Made by a program: the position numbers and the translations under genes. This document shows positions 47,019 to 59,690 of a DNA stretch of 64,000 nucleotides, piece by piece. The stretch comes from Cryptomeria japonica (Eukaryota > Streptophyta > Pinopsida > Cupressales > Cupressaceae): positions 604,732,177-604,796,176 of the forward strand of contig NC_081405.1 in assembly GCF_030272615.1 (NCBI RefSeq), in the 5' to 3' direction. Under the pieces are notes generated by a model. It was not told where the DNA came from. It was given only the letters and a program-made list of their open reading frames with translations, and did not search any database. Position 1 is the stretch's first letter, and the number at the start of each line of letters is the position of its first letter.

Positions 47019-48255
47019 TATTAGATAGATCTGATACCAGGAGAAAACTAAGAGGGGGGGGGGGGGTGAATCAGTTTTCTATCAGTAATCAAAACTATTG
47101 CAGATTATACCCTTTATATCGGAGCACAAGGAAACCAACACAATGAAAGATAAAAGATGAAAGTACAATACACAACACCAATATTTTGATATGGAAAACC
47201 TGGTAAAGGGAAAAAACCACGGTGGGAAAGCCTACCCACAATACGATAATACTTCTGCAGTAGTATGTGAAATAATTATAATGGGGATTGCACTTGCAAT
47301 CAGGCCAACAACCTAGAGCTCACTGCTCATCACAAAAGAGAAGTCTCACTGACTTACAAAAGCATCGGACTACAATCCAGAAACAATGAACTGTGAAAGT
47401 AGCATCTCCTAATTCTTGATACAGTTCCAGTTAAGCACAAATGTCTACCCTGCAACACCACAACCTTTTGTTGAATGATATAACAATATTTTCACATAAA
47501 CCTTCCTCTGATAATGCAAACATAACCATCGATCCCATACCATACCATCAATCCCCAAAAACATATACAATTACATGAATAAGTCACCTATAAATACAAA
47601 TCATCAACCTTATTGATAAGGTCGACTACACCCTAAACCCATTAACCCATAATTACAAAAATTTAATCACACGATATCACCATACCAATATTATGATTTA
47701 CATTACACAACATGGATCTAAAACAAATTCCCAAACAATTATATCCTCTAAAAATCACGCTAAGACCAATCACCAACACGTTTCACCAACTGATAGAAAC
47801 CCTCAGTGCAATAACACATAAATTCTAACTGAATCCAAATAGGGCCACCATAAAAGCACTCTAGCCAATGATAAGTCACCAAAAAATTAGGAAACAATCA
47901 AGAAGCACCTTCAACATGTTTGAAACTGTTTCCGTAAGCCGGTCCAAAATTATCTAACCAAATCATCAAATATTGCTAATCGGTACCAGGAATACCAACC
48001 GGGAACATAAGCGATAGCTACCGAAGCACCAAATCATGAACCAACAAAATGTGGCAAGAATATTACCATCCTGAATAAGCATCCAAAAACCAAAACCAGA
48101 GATTTGATCATACTGGATCAAAATCGTAGCCAAAACCAAGATAAACACCAAGTCTAACTGGGATAGATCCAACCGGGATAGTAGAACCATATCCAACTAG
48201 GATACAATGTTGACATCGATGACAACACTTAACCAAATTTAGCATATTGCCAACA
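47019..48255 (-). repeat. 3' LTR of copia C
   Basis: Aligns end to end with 51845-53035. It carries a 13-base G-run near 47056 and ends GCCAACA. Confidence 0.9.
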
Positions 48256-48579
48256 ATCTACCCCTTTGGCATTGATGACAACACTGAATGTGAAAAAAAT
48301 CCAAGTGCCAAGGAATGCCAACAGTCTCCCAAAGAAGATTGATCTAAAGTATATCTTCCCCGAAGATAAATATGAATATTGTCTTCTCCAAAGATTAAAT
48401 ATGAATACCAAACCAAAAAGAAAAACTAAACCAAATGGATGACTACTCCCTCTGAGAAACAACATCATCTCATCAACTCGGATAAAAAAGTATGTCTAAT
48501 AGGCTCACCGGATTAATGCATTCCTGCATCTCTAAGTCTCTTCCAGAGGGGTGGTAACCCCCAATTGATCTCTGAGATA

Positions 48580-51500
48580 TTAAAAAGTATCTTTAGACAC
48601 TGGTTTTGTTAGAATATCTTCAATCTGCTCCTTAGTAGGCACATAAACCAATCCGACTTCCTTTTCTTCAACCTTTTCTTTCAAGAAATTATACCTTATA
48701 GAAATGTGTTTTGATTTGGAATGAAATACCCGATTTTTTGACATATTAATAGCAGTAGTATCATCATAGTTAATAAAAATAGGCTCATCATAACTTACCC
48801 TTATATCTTTCAACATCTGTTTCATCCATAATATCGGAGTACAGTTAGTTGCAACAACTACATATTCCGCTTCAGTAGTAGATAATAAAGTACATGATTG
48901 TTTCTTGCTAAGCCATGAAACCAACTTATTTCCAAGAAAGAATGCATCGCTTGTAGTGCTCTCCCGACCATCCACATATCCTGCCCAATCAGTGTCTGTA
49001 TATGCACATATTATGAAATTATCATCTTTTGGATACCATAACTCATAGTCTGTTGTACCTGATATCTGAATATCCTCTTAACAACAATATCATGAGTTTC
49101 TCTAGGATCTGACTGAAATCTAGAGGCAATATAAACAACATTCATTATATCATGTCTAGTCTAAGTTAAGTACAACAATCCACCAATCATTGATTTGTAT
49201 ATGCTTGGATTAATTCTAGGAGATTCACCATCCTTTGACAATTTGCAATTGGTTATCATAGGAGTACTGATAGGTTTAGAGTTCTCAAGTCCAAATTTCT
49301 TAAGTGATTCCTTCACATACTTAGTTTGACAAATGAAAATACCTTTATTAGTTTGAGTGATCTACAAACCTAACAAAAATTTCATCTCACCAATCATAGA
49401 CATTTCAAATTCATTCTTCATATCATTAACAAATTTCATGCATAAACTTTCTTCTCCACCAAAAATGATATCATCCTCAAAGACTTCAATGATCAATATG
49501 TCATCATGTTCAATCTTATAATATAGATTACTATCAACATTACCTTTACTAAAACTGAGCTTTGAAAGATGTTTATCTAATCTAGCATACCATGCTCTAG
49601 GGGCTTGTTTCAAACCATATAAAGCTTTCTTCAATCTACAAACCATGTCCTTGTCCTCTGATAAAGAAAATCCATCAGGTTTATCAATGTAGAATTCCTC
49701 TTCAAGATCTCCATCCAGAAATGCACATTTGACATCCATCTGATATTCCTTGTAGTTCTTGTGTGCAACATAGGCAAGAAATAGTCTTACCACTTCAATT
49801 CTTGCAACCAGAGCATAAGTCTAATCATAATCAACTCCTTCTTCCCATGAATAACCTTTGCAAACCAATCTAGCTTTATTTCTCACAACTTGACCTTCCT
49901 CATTTAATTTATTTCTGAAAACCCATTTAGTTCCAATAATATTCTTATCTTTAGGTCTAGGAACTAATTCCCATGTCTTATTCTTTTCTATCTGATCTAA
50001 TTCCTCTTCCATTTCTTTCATCCAATTTTTATCTTTACTTGCTTCAATAAAAGATACTGATTCAATGTGAGAAATTAAAAATACCTCTTCAGTAGCTAAC
50101 CTTCTTCTAGTCATCACACCTTTCCTTTTATCTCCAATGATATGATCTTTAGAATGATTTAGTTTTACATACCTGGGAGTCTTTGAATTTTCTTGATTTA
50201 CTGACTTGTTCTGCTGTTCAACAGTCACTATTGAATTTTCTGATGTTGCCAGAGTCACTGGATCAATGCTCTGAACAAATTCTTGCACAATTGGTTCTGG
50301 TCTGACAAATTCATCTTCCGATCCATAGTCATATGATCTGATCTGATTATTGCCCTTCTCATCCACCTTAACATTTATGCTCTCCATTATCCCATTTAAT
50401 CTTTTTTATAACATTTATATGCTTTTCTCTTAGTAGAATAACCTAAAAAATATTCCTTCATCACTTCTAGGATCAATTTTTCCTAATGCAACATCTCTTC
50501 TGATATAGCATTTACTTCCAAAAATTATAAAATATTTGATAGTAGGAGCATGACCAAACCACAATTCATAAGGAGTCTTACCGGTATCACCTTTTATGTG
50601 TACTCTTTTGAAAGTGTATACAATGGTATTGACAACTTCTCTCCAATAGATATTAGGAAATTTAGCTTCAATCATCATTGTCCTTACAACATTCAATATG
50701 GTTCTATTATTTCTTTCTACTAATCCAAACTGCTGTGGGGTTCTAGGTGTAGAAAGTTGTCTTCTGATTCCATGCTTCTCACAAAAGTTGTTGAACTCAT
50801 CGGATGTAAACTCATCGTCTTGATCTGATCTTAAATATTTTATCTTCAATCCTATTTCCATCTCAACCATAGATTTGAAAATTTTGAATTTCTTAAGAGC
50901 TTCAGATTTTTTATTTCAAAAATGCAACCCACATCATTCTAGAATAGTCATCAATAAGTAACATAAAATATCTAGCACCTTGGAAACTTTTAGTCCTTGC
51001 CGGTCTAGACATATCAATATAAATAAGATCAAGAATTTCATTAGATTTATCATGTATGCTTCTGAAAGAAGTTCTAATTTTCTTACCCATTTGACATTCT
51101 CTACATACCGGATTGTGAGGTTTAACAATCCTGGGCAAATATCTGACAGCTTGTGTTGGATTGATCTTGACTATGCAATCAAAATTTACATGACACATCC
51201 TCTTATGCCATAACGAACTTTCATCATCCTAAGCAATAAAGCAAGCCTTCTCACCGAAGTTTAGATGAAATATGTTTCCTTTGGTCTAAGTTTCAGATGC
51301 AATCTCCAATCTAGATCTATTGATAATATTGCATTTACCATCCTTAAATTGCAAATGAAATCCTCTATCCACCATATGACCTACACTTAAAATATTATGC
51401 TTTAAGCGTTCAACATAATAAACATTATTAGTATTAGTCTTACCATCCAAGGATATTGTTCCTTTGCCTTTGATCCTACATGCCTTGTTGTTCCAAATCT

Positions 51501-51830
51501 GACTAGTCTGCCATCAAATTATTTCAGAGTTAATAACTTCCTCTTGTGACCAGTCATGTGATGTGAGAATCCACTGTCTATAACCCATTCATCCTTTTCT
51601 TCAATTTTAGCAGCTAAAGCCTTCTCCTCAGTAAGAGTAGCTTCAATGATAGATTCAAGAGAATCATCCTTTATAGCAATAAAGACCCAATATTTATTGG
51701 AGCTTCCATTATTGGATCCACTTATAGGTTCATCATCATCATTATCATCATCATCATCATCAGTAATAGCAAGATCATCATCACCAACATAATAACATGA
51801 TTTATCCTTATTTCTTCTAAATATAAGTCT
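48580..51830 (-). pseudogene. copia C pol, degenerate
   Basis: Protease (to about 51519): WVIDSGFSHHMTG, with Phe where its relatives have Cys. An Asp-rich stretch precedes it (a long run of GAT codons near 51730-51760). Integrase pieces: 51198-50911 (YIDMSRPAR, where relatives have HTDLCGP) and 50870-50430 (RSDQDDEFTS, where relatives have GGEF). The second half reaches PQQFGLVERN. RT: 50387-49821 and 49793-49362 (FEDD instead of FVDD). RNase H: 48975-48580 (STTEAEY intact). Frameshifts separate the blocks. The RT active-site change (Val to Glu) alone would be expected to impair activity. Confidence 0.88.
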
Positions 51831-51842
51831 GCTCTGATACCA
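51831..51842 (-). other. Primer-binding site of copia C
   Basis: The minus strand reads TGGTATCAGAGC, two bases from the LTR. The gag deletion begins immediately after it. Confidence 0.9.
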
Positions 51843-51844
51843 AT

Positions 51845-53035
51845 TGTTACACATATCTGATACTGGGAGAAAAATGAGAGGGGGGGGATCAATCATTTTT
51901 CTATAAGTAATCAAAACTATTGCAGATTATAACCTTTACACTGGAGCACAAGGAAACCAACACAATGAAAGAAAAAATATGAAAGCAAAATACACACACC
52001 ACCAATATTTTGACATTGAAAACTCGATAAAATAAAAAACCATGGTGGGAAACCCTACCCACAATCATATAATACTTCTACAACAGTATGTGAAATAATT
52101 ACAATGAGGATTACACTTAAATCAGACCAACAACCTAGATCTCACTACTCATCACAAAATAGAAGTCTCATTGACTTACAAAAGCATCAGACTACAATCT
52201 AGAAAGAATGAACTGTGAAAGTAGCATCTCCTAATGCTTGATACAATTTTGGTTAAGCACATATGTCTTCCCTGCAACACCAAAATCTTTCACTGAATGA
52301 TATAACAATGTTTGCATATAAACCTTCCTCTGATAATGCAAACATAACCATCGATCCCAGAAACCATATACAATTACATGAATAAGTCACCTATAAATAC
52401 AAATCATCAACCTTATTGATAAGGTCGGCTAAACCCTAAACCCATAATTACAAAATTACATCACACGATATCACTGAACCAATATTATGATTTACATTAC
52501 ATATCATGGACCTAAAACAAATTCCCAAACAATTATATTTGTCGGAAATCATGCTAAGACAAATCACCAACACGTTTCGCCAACCGGTAGAAACCCTCAG
52601 TGCAATAACACAGAAAGTCTAACCGGATCCAAATAGGACCACCATAACAACATGCTAGCCAATGCAAAGTCACCAAACAGTTAGGACACAATCAAGAAGC
52701 ACCTTCAACATGCTTGAAATCATTTCCATAAGCTAGACTAAAATGATCTAACCAAATCATCAAATATCGTTAACTGATAAAGCTAACCGGTACCACGAAT
52801 ACCAACCGGGAACATAAGCGATAGCTACCATAGCACCAAATCATGAACCAATAGAATGTGGCAAGCATATAACCATCCTGAATGAGCATCCAAAAACTGA
52901 AACCAGGGATCTGATCATATCGGATCAAAATCGTAGCCAAAACCAAGTCTAACCGAGATAGTAGAACCATATCCAACAAGGATATAGTGTTGACATCAAT
53001 GACAATACTTAACCAAATCCAGCATATTGCCAACA
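51845..53035 (-). repeat. 5' LTR of copia C
   Basis: Starts TGTTACACATATCTGATAC and ends GCCAACA. The differences from its partner LTR are substitutions and short indels. Confidence 0.9.
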
Positions 53036-53040
53036 ATTTT

Positions 53041-53242
53041 GTCAGAGATATGGTCGAAGATGGCAGGGTGAAGCTGGTTAAGGTAGAAACTTTGATGAAT
53101 GTTGTAGATGCTTTAACTAAGGTTGTGAGCACAAAGAAGTTCAGATGGTGTTCGGAGTCTATGGGCCTCATGGCCCCTAGCAATTAATTTATTGTGATGA
53201 TACTCCCTTTTCTCTTGCAAGGTGTTCGACAAGTGGGAGATT
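53041..53242 (+). pseudogene. End of copia B RNase H and polypurine tract
   Basis: Continues copia B pol after copia C: VRDMVEDGRVKLVKVETL and then DALTKVVSTKKF, stop at 53185-53187. The polypurine-like AAGTGGGAGAT (53231-53241) precedes the 3' LTR. Confidence 0.85.
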
Positions 53243-53772
53243 TGTTGGGAAAATGGTCTCTCAACCTTGCATTTACATAAGGTTAATATTTATAGTAAGT
53301 TTTCATTTGGGCATGAAATGGTGAGAAATTATGGCCAAAGCTTTTGGTTGGCTAGATAAGTATTTCGGTAAATTTAAGTCGCAAGATCACAACTAGTTAA
53401 GGTTGGCTACACCTTATTGGGTGATTTTAGCTCATGGTTTTGTAATACCATTTGACGGTGTCATGTATTGTCTCTCCTTTATATGAGGTGTGTGAGATAT
53501 AGGTTGTGTGTAAGAGTATTATAGCTATTGAGTTACCACTGAGTCTTTGATTAGTGGTACTCTGACAAAGATCTTGCTTTGTGAGTATATTGTAATCTAT
53601 TTTGATTCATATATTGGGCGGCTTTTGGAGTGTGGGGTTTTTCTCTTGAAAGGGTTTTCCCCATGTAAATCATTGTGTTATGGTTTGAATGTTATTATAT
53701 CTATTTCTATTTTCTGTGACTATTGTGAGGATCTATAAAGTTTCTGCATTACCCTCCTCTCAAGGTTAGTAT
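53243..53772 (+). repeat. 3' LTR of copia B, left part
   Basis: Matches 42180-43020 but lacks about 320 bp present in the 5' LTR: text jumps from CACAACTAGTT to AAGGTTGGCTACACC. It is cut at 53772 by copia D. The last 37 bp are at 61235-61271. Confidence 0.9.
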
Positions 53773-55317
53773 TGTTAGCATTTGGCATTATAACAGACAA
53801 TGGGAGATTGTTGGCATTTCAATAAGGATATTGAGAAGGTTGTTGATGATTATGGATATAAATTATTAAGGATCTTTACTGTCTTGATATTATTATTTTT
53901 TCATTGATGTCAAGAAATTGATTTTCTAATTCAGTATGATGTTGCCATATCTTGAGAAGTATGATTTAAAAAGTATAAAGATGTCGGTAAAAGACACAGA
54001 AAGAATATGATGAATAAGGGGATGAATAAGGTATTCAATGGGCAACTATTACCAAGTCAGACAATGATGAGATCATGATGTTTAGATTGTTTTAACATCA
54101 TACGTATGTTGTAAATTGTAAGGTTAATACTATACTATGTTACCGAGCAAAGAACCTAGTTGGTAAACCCTAAGGAACCTAGTCAGTAAACCCTAAGGTT
54201 ATCGCTATCGGTTAATGAAGGCAGAATGTCTACCGAGTGAAGTTTAGTATTCACCGAGTTATTACCGAGTTGTAACTGAGCTGTAATAGAATACATTAAA
54301 TGGTTACATGCATTATTTAATGAAGGAAGATGATGAGTTGGAACTGATTAGATGATTGGTATGCCATGCATGAAGTTTGTTAATGAATCTATGGCAAAGG
54401 AAAATCGGCATGAAGATCTACAACTCAGATTGAACAATAATACCCTAGCACAAGTTCCAAGAAATGTATGCAAGTTCCAAGGCAGGGTAAAACATTTTCA
54501 GATTGAAGGATACATTGAACCTGGTCAAAGTTTGAAGATTTGATGGCTATGTTTAATCATGGGAAATGTGATCAAGGAGATTAAGTGGTTGGTGAATTGT
54601 TTATCAATAGGGAACTATTGATAAACAATGTATGCAGGCAAATGTATGCACAGGGATGCTACATAGTGATTACCAAGCACAAAAGCTTGAAAACCTATTT
54701 GAATAACAGAGTATAGAAGCCCAACAGATGGACAAGATTATTTCTATGTCTAGATTGTATTGAGCAAATAAGAATCTGCTTCAGCATTTTAGATGTGAAG
54801 TTGCAGATAGATTTTTATTACTGTTATTTTGTGAAGTGACAAAAAATCTGTTAACCGAGTGGACTTAACAGTCTTATTTGTAAAACCCTCTAGCAAGGTG
54901 ACATTCTAATTGAGTGTTTGAAATCCTTTAACAAGGTCACTTCTAACAAAGTGAAGATCCTAACAGATCTAAGGGAAATCCCTTAATTGGGTCACATCTA
55001 GCAATGTGGTTTGTAATCTTTAACATGATTTGCTTTTAACCGAGCATACTCTAGAAGAGTATATTTCTTAGTGGGTCCGAAATCCCACAGTGGTTTTTCC
55101 CTATTTGGGTTTCCACATTAAATCTGGTGTTATGAGGTTTATGATGTTTATATGCTTTTGAGTTTGCATGTTTAGCAGTTTCGGTTATATTACTGAATTA
55201 TATGTTACCGAGGTTAAATTTGATGTTTTCATGGAAGATTAAGTTTTTATGATTCACCCCCCCCTCTCATCTTGTTGGCTATTGGATCTGTACTTACATT
55301 AAGTATTAGAACTATCA
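53773..55317 (+). repeat. 5' LTR of copia D
   Basis: 1545 bp. It includes a repeated ACCGAG/ACCTAG word set around 54140-54290, a GTGGTTTTTCCCTATTTGGG segment near 55091, and a C-run before CTCATCTTGTTGGCT. Confidence 0.95.
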
Positions 55318-55319
55318 AT

Positions 55320-55331
55320 TGGTATCAGAGC
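55320..55331 (+). other. Primer-binding site of copia D
   Basis: TGGTATCAGAGC, two bases after the LTR. Initiator tRNA-Met type. Confidence 0.95.
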
Positions 55332-55381
55332 TTTGGACTTCGAAAGAAAAGTTTAAAGGTACTTGAGGCAAAGATCCGAAG

Positions 55382-56155
55382 ATGTATAAGAGGGATGCAC
55401 CGAAGCTGAACAAGTCAAGTTTCTCTACATGGCAGAAAAGGATGAAGCTGCACCTATCAGGAGTTGGAGAATATGCTATATATTATCTAGAGAATGATTT
55501 CATCACACCAAGCACCTATCCATGGACAATGGAAGAGATAAAGGCAAAGCAAGAACATATCCAAGCAATGATTGAAATAACATCTGCATTGACCGACTCA
55601 GAGTTTAATGATCTAGAAGGCTGCAATGATGCAAAGGCTATGTGGGATAAGTTCATATCAGTATATGGAGGAGATGAACATGTTCAAAGAGCAAAAGTAG
55701 ATAGTCTAAGAGGACAACTTGAATCTATGAGGATGAATGAAGGTGAGAACATAACTCAGTACAATACAAGACTAAAGGAGATTGTAAATCAAATCAAAGG
55801 AGCAGGTGGAACTATTGAAGAAAAGGATATAACAAGTAAGTTGTTCAGAACCCTTCTACCGGCTTATGCAATTCGAGTCTCTGCAATCAATGAATTGAGG
55901 TTTGTACCTAATATGCTAGTTTCTTTAGATGCTACTATTGATAAGCTACATGCATTTGAGTTCAGTAACTTTGATAACAGTGGATCTTCGATAAATAAAG
56001 TTGAATCAGCATTTAGTTCTTTTCATCTTGATGAATCTAATGATTACAATGAAAGAAAGTACAAGTACTCTAAAGGAGATCACAGTGGAGCAAGTGAAAT
56101 ATTTCGTAAGAACATGGAAGAAGTACACAAACTGTATGAGGAAATCAGAAAGTAG
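55382..56155 (+). CDS. copia D Gag
   Basis: 257 codons (MYKRDAPKLNKSSFSTWQKR) with the copia capsid region (LTDSEFNDLEG, AMWDKFISVYGGD, LFRTLLPAYAIR). It ends at a TAG in EEIRK-stop-EEFEALL, most likely an original CAG. The same frame continues to a truncated knuckle, CFNCDKIEHMA, from which the final Cys has been lost by a deletion. Otherwise well preserved. Confidence 0.85.
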   Translation: MYKRDAPKLNKSSFSTWQKRMKLHLSGVGEYAIYYLENDFITPSTYPWTMEEIKAKQEHIQAMIEITSALTDSEFNDLEGCNDAKAMWDKFISVYGGDEHVQRAKVDSLRGQLESMRMNEGENITQYNTRLKEIVNQIKGAGGTIEEKDITSKLFRTLLPAYAIRVSAINELRFVPNMLVSLDATIDKLHAFEFSNFDNSGSSINKVESAFSSFHLDESNDYNERKYKYSKGDHSGASEIFRKNMEEVHKLYEEIRK

Positions 56156-59100
56156 GAAGAGTTTGAAGCACTATTAGCCAGAAGGTTAGCGAGAGGCAAA
56201 GGTAAGTATAAAGGAAAATTACCTTTGAAATGTTTCAATTGTGATAAGATAGAACATATGGCTGATGAGGAATCCAATGATGATAAATCAGATGAAACTG
56301 ATACAGAGGAAGTAGTTTATGTGGCTATCAAAGATGGTTTAGATGAAGAAAGGTATGAAGAAAAAGCCCTAATATCTCACATAAACACTAATGATTCTTG
56401 GATCATAGATAGTGGATGCTCACATCATATGATAGGTGATAAACACAAGTTTGTTATGTTAGAAGATTGTGATGGAGGCTATGTTAGATTTGGTAATGAT
56501 GCACCATGTTCGGTGAAAGGTAAAGGATCTATAACACTTCTTGACAATGAAAGATGCAATGATGTTTATTGGGTTGAAGGTTTGAAATACAATTTGCTGA
56601 GTGTAGCACAACTAAACAATATAGGTTACCGAATAGAATTTCAGAAAGGAATCGTCAAAGTTCATGACAAAAATGGAAAGTTAGGTGCTACCGGGACACA
56701 AACAAAAGGTAACACATTTCACCTTGACTCAACTCAGAACAAGTATTTGTATGCAAAGATAGATGATACCTGGTTATGGCATAAAAGGTTTTGTCATGTA
56801 AATTTTGATAATCTGATCAAAATAAGTAAGAAGCACCGAGTAAGAGGTCTACCGAGTCTTGAAAAACCTGAGAATACTATGTGCTGAGGATGCCAGATGG
56901 GTAAGATGACAAGATCAAGCTTTACAAGAAGACAACTAAAATGTCTTAGATCAGATAGAGGAGGAGAGTTCACATCTGATGAGTTCAACTTATTCTGCAA
57001 TGATCGTGGTATTAAAAGACAAGTCTCTGCACCGAGAACTCCACAACAGAATGGAATAGCTGAGAGAATAAATAGATCTATTGTGGATTGTGCTAGAACC
57101 CTGATGATTGAAAAGAAAGTGCCACAAACATTTTGGAGAGAAGCAATAAGCACAACAGTTTACACCCTGAACCGAGTACAACTGAAGAAAGGTACTTTGA
57201 AGACATCATATGAAATCTGGTATGATAAGAAACCTAATGTAAGTTATTTTAAAATCTTTGGAAGTAGATGCTATGTACATAAAGATGATAGAAATGGCAA
57301 GTTTGATTAGAAAAGTGAAGAAGAAACATTTCTAGGTTATTCTTCTAGAAGCAAAGCATTTAAATGTCTGATCAAATCATCTAACAAAATAGTAGAAAGT
57401 GCAAATGTGAAAATTGATGAATTTGCAGAAAGAAATGATGAAGGAAATTCCAAAGAACCAGAAGATTATGATGAATTTGTCTATGTTCAACCGACAAGTT
57501 TTACCGAGAAAAATGTTGAAGAAAATGAAGAGAATATCCAGTTAACGAGTGATGAAGAAGATCATATAGAGCTTACCGAGCCTGTATTAGCAAAGTATGT
57601 CAGAAGACATCATGCACCAAGTCATATTATAGGAGATAAGGATGATCCAGTGATGACAAGGAACAAACTGAGACATAACACATGTCTGATATTTGAATTT
57701 GAACCGAGAATAGTGAAAGAGGCATTTAACAGTGAAAATTGGATAAATGCAATGACAGAAGAGATTGATCAAATCAAGAAGAATGACACATGGACACTGG
57801 TCCCAAGGCCGAAGGACAAAAATGTAATCGGTACAAAGTGGATTTTTAGAAACAAGCTAAATGAAAAAGGTGAGGTCATTCGAAATAAAGCAAGACTAGT
57901 TTGCAAAGGTTATGCCCAAGAAGAAGGAATTGATTATGGTGAGACTTTTGCACCTATAGCAAGACTTGAAGGAGTAAGAACATTGTTGGCATATGCTGCT
58001 TAAATTTTTTTTAAGGTATATCAAATGGATGTCAAATCTGCATTTCTGAATGGAATATTAGAAGAAGTTTTTATTGAACAACCTGAAGGATTTGTTGAAG
58101 ACAATAATAAAGATCAGGTATGTAAATTGAACAAATCATTATATGGTCTGAAACAAGCACCTAGAGCATGGTATGAAAGATTGCACTCTTATTTGATTAA
58201 GATTGGTTTTATAAGGATAAGTGAGAATAGCAATATGTACATGAAGAATGATGAAAATGGAATATTGATCTCAGCCATATTTGTTGATGATATTATATTT
58301 TGTGGAAATGAATCTCTATGTAAGAACTTTGGAAATGAAATGAGAAAAGAATTTGAGATGTCATTAATCGGTGAGATAAAGTATTTTATAGGTTTACAGA
58401 TACTGCAAATGAAAAATGATATTTTCATTACTCAATCCAAGTACATAAAGGAAATCTTGAATAAATTTTGAATGGAGGATTCAAAACCAGTAAGTACTCC
58501 TATGACTACCAACTATAAATTATCAAAGAATGATGAATCTACATCTGTTGATGAGACACTTTACCGATCCATGATTGGAAAGCTACAATATGTTGTTCAC
58601 AACAGACTAGACATAACACATTTTGTAGGTATAGTTGCAAGATTCTTTGTAGATCCTAAGGAAACACACATGACATCAATCAAAAGAATTTTTAGATACT
58701 TGAAAGGCATAGAGGATTATGGCTTAGTATATCAGAAAGGAAATGATTTTTATTTAAAAGTTTATACTGATGCTGATTGGGCAGGCAACATTGATGACAA
58801 AAAAAGCACAAGTGGAGGAGCTTTCTTCTTAGGAGAAAGACTAGTGAGTTGGCTTAGCAAGAAACGAGGATGTGTTTCATAGTCAACAACAGAAGCTGAA
58901 TACGTTGCTACAACATTTAATTGTACCAACATTGCATGGATCAAACAACTGTTGGAAGGTATAAATGAGAAAGTTACCAAGCTAGTACCTATATTTTGTG
59001 ACAATACTAGTGCCATTAACATTTCAAAGAATCCTATTATGCACTCTAAGACAAAGCACATCTCTATCAAATATCATTATCTTAGAGAAGAAGCTCAAGA

Positions 59101-59233
59101 GAAGAAAGTAGTGTTGGAGTATGTTAGCACAAAGGAACAAATAGCAGATATCTTCACCAAGCCACTACTAAGGGACACTTTTGAATATCTTAGAAGTAAG
59201 TTAGGGGTCCTACCCCTATCTTCTACTCACTGA
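56156..59233 (+). pseudogene. copia D pol, in-frame but with stops and integrase deletion
   Basis: Protease WIIDSGCSHHMIGDK is intact. The pre-integrase segment (LWHKRFCHVNFDNL) is followed by GCQMGKMTRSSFTRR, and then sequence jumps to QLKCLRSDRGGEFTSDEF. About 75 residues present in copia A, including the first catalytic Asp (HTDLCGP-type), are missing. RT follows (57407-58003, 58025-58471, FVDDIIFCG) and then RNase H (DADWAGNIDDKKS; STTEAEY) to LGVLPLSSTH. All blocks share the frame of gag. Stops lie near 56885, 57308, 58001, 58469 and 58880. Confidence 0.9.
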
Positions 59234-59471
59234 TCGAGTTCAGTGAAAGCATCAATTTGATGACTCTATAAAATATATTTTTAGGAGTTGATGCTGATTT
59301 ACACACTTTAGGATGTTTTCTAAAGGTGTGTAGGAAACAATACATGAAATAATACAGGGAACAAGAATTGAAGACATAAATGCTCTGACTGAGACTAAGT
59401 TGACACATAACAACAGGAAATCACTTCATACAGGAAGAAATTATGTTTTAGTTCTTTAATTTTTGGCATTG

Positions 59472-59690
59472 TTGTCAAAGGGGGAGAAGAATAATATAAG
59501 GGGGAGAAGACTGATTGAAAAGACTGAAACTACTGATTTAAAGAAAAGGAGGTAGAAGATTGAAGAAAATAGGAGAAGTCTATTGACAGCAAGAGAGCAT
59601 TTCAGCATTTCAAGATTTCAGAATCACAACAATCAGAATCTTTTTAAGGTCAAATCAATTGGTTTTGCCATCAATGCCAAAGGGGGAGAT
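59472..59690 (+). other. Polypurine tract and upstream PPT-like repeats of copia D
   Basis: The tract adjoining the LTR is AAAGGGGGAGAT (59679-59690). Two more AGGGGGAGAAG units lie about 190-210 bp upstream (near 59478-59508), a possible secondary plus-strand priming site. Confidence 0.7.

Larger units (their letters stand above)
47019..53035 (-). mobile_element. Copia C, gag-deleted, inserted in copia B RNase H
   Basis: LTRs 47019-48255 (1237 bp) and 51845-53035 (1191 bp), primer-binding site 51831-51842, polypurine tract 48256-48266. Perfect 5-bp target duplication ATTTT (47014-47018 and 53036-53040). Removing the element rejoins RNase H (TKHID..YHF then VRDMVEDG). The interior is only about 3.6 kb: sequence runs from the primer-binding site straight into the linker after the zinc knuckle (RRNKDKSCYYVGDD), so the capsid and knuckle are missing. 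The left LTR starts TATTAG instead of TGTTAC. Pol is closest to that of copia E. Confidence 0.92.

Noticed and set aside
47966-48468. Minus-strand ORFs in the copia C LTR, with a similar one at 52770-53183
   Set aside because: LTR sequence duplicated by the transposition mechanism. No sign of coding beyond open frame.
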